A DNA stretch of 64,000 bases. Source: Balamuthia mandrillaris (lineage: Eukaryota; Discosea; Longamoebia; Balamuthiidae). The stretch is taken from contig JAVKOQ010000014.1 in the NCBI GenBank assembly GCA_031835245.1, positions 147,001-211,000 on the forward strand. The letters are read 5' to 3'. Both the position numbers and the translations under genes were made by a program. Under the pieces are notes generated by a model. That model saw only the letters and a list, made by a program, of their open reading frames with translations, did not search any database and was not told where the DNA came from. Positions within the stretch are counted from its first letter, which is position 1. Each line of letters starts with the position of its first letter. This document shows, piece by piece, positions 63,940-64,000 of this stretch.

Positions 63940-64000
63940 ATGGATGTACGGTACACTGGTTTTTTTTTGCATTTTGTTCCGTTCGTCTAATCTCTTCTCT

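Overview
This 64 kb window is intron-rich, gene-dense eukaryotic nuclear DNA. Genes sit on both strands, usually tens to a few hundred bases apart, and are cut by short GT-AG introns. Many introns carry (CT)n or other pyrimidine microsatellites on the coding strand. The gene set (Rac-type Rho GTPase, F-box proteins, PHT1/Pho84-type phosphate carrier, SL1/TAF1A-like factor, GPR107-like receptor, organelle-type MutS, glycine-cleavage P-protein, CASTOR-like ACT protein, PSTK) suggests a free-living protist. I favour a discosean amoebozoan of the Acanthamoeba/Balamuthia kind, but that is inference; no database search was possible.

Layout. 0-12 kb: glycine decarboxylase (-, cut by the window edge), a gene with a possible amidotransferase-like fold (+), a USP-family deubiquitinase (-), an ankyrin protein with one repeat per exon (+), a small EF-hand protein (+) and a HIT zinc-finger ZNHIT2-like protein (-). 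12-25 kb: a long coiled-coil/BRCT protein (+), a secreted protein (+), a phosphate transporter (-), a TPR co-chaperone-like protein (-) and a 2-oxoglutarate oxygenase (-). 25-36 kb: organelle-type MutS (-), a RapZ C-terminal-domain protein (-), a disordered GLLPxP-repeat protein (+), a calcineurin-B/NCS-like EF-hand protein (-) and an MFS carrier (+). 36-46 kb: an F-box/Rho-like GTPase/ZZ fusion (-), PSTK (-), Rac (-), tyrosine aminotransferase (+) and a CASTOR-like arginine-sensor homologue (+). 46-64 kb: a large F-box protein (-), a decayed leucine-rich-repeat locus, IMP dehydrogenase (-), otubain (+), GPR107-like (-), TAF1A-like (-), a 2H phosphoesterase (-), an SLC25-like carrier (+), tRNA-Asp (-), a KCTD/BTB protein (+) and ThiD (-).

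There is no operon logic. Recurring themes are ubiquitin handling (USP, otubain, two F-box proteins), Rho signalling (a normal Rac beside a divergent F-box-Rho), nutrient sensing and amino-acid metabolism (CASTOR-like, tyrosine aminotransferase, glycine decarboxylase), and selenocysteine biosynthesis (PSTK). The most novel item is the F-box/Rho/ZZ fusion, whose GTPase motifs are degenerate. Exon coordinates were derived by hand from splice sites and reading-frame continuity; most should be right to within a base or two.
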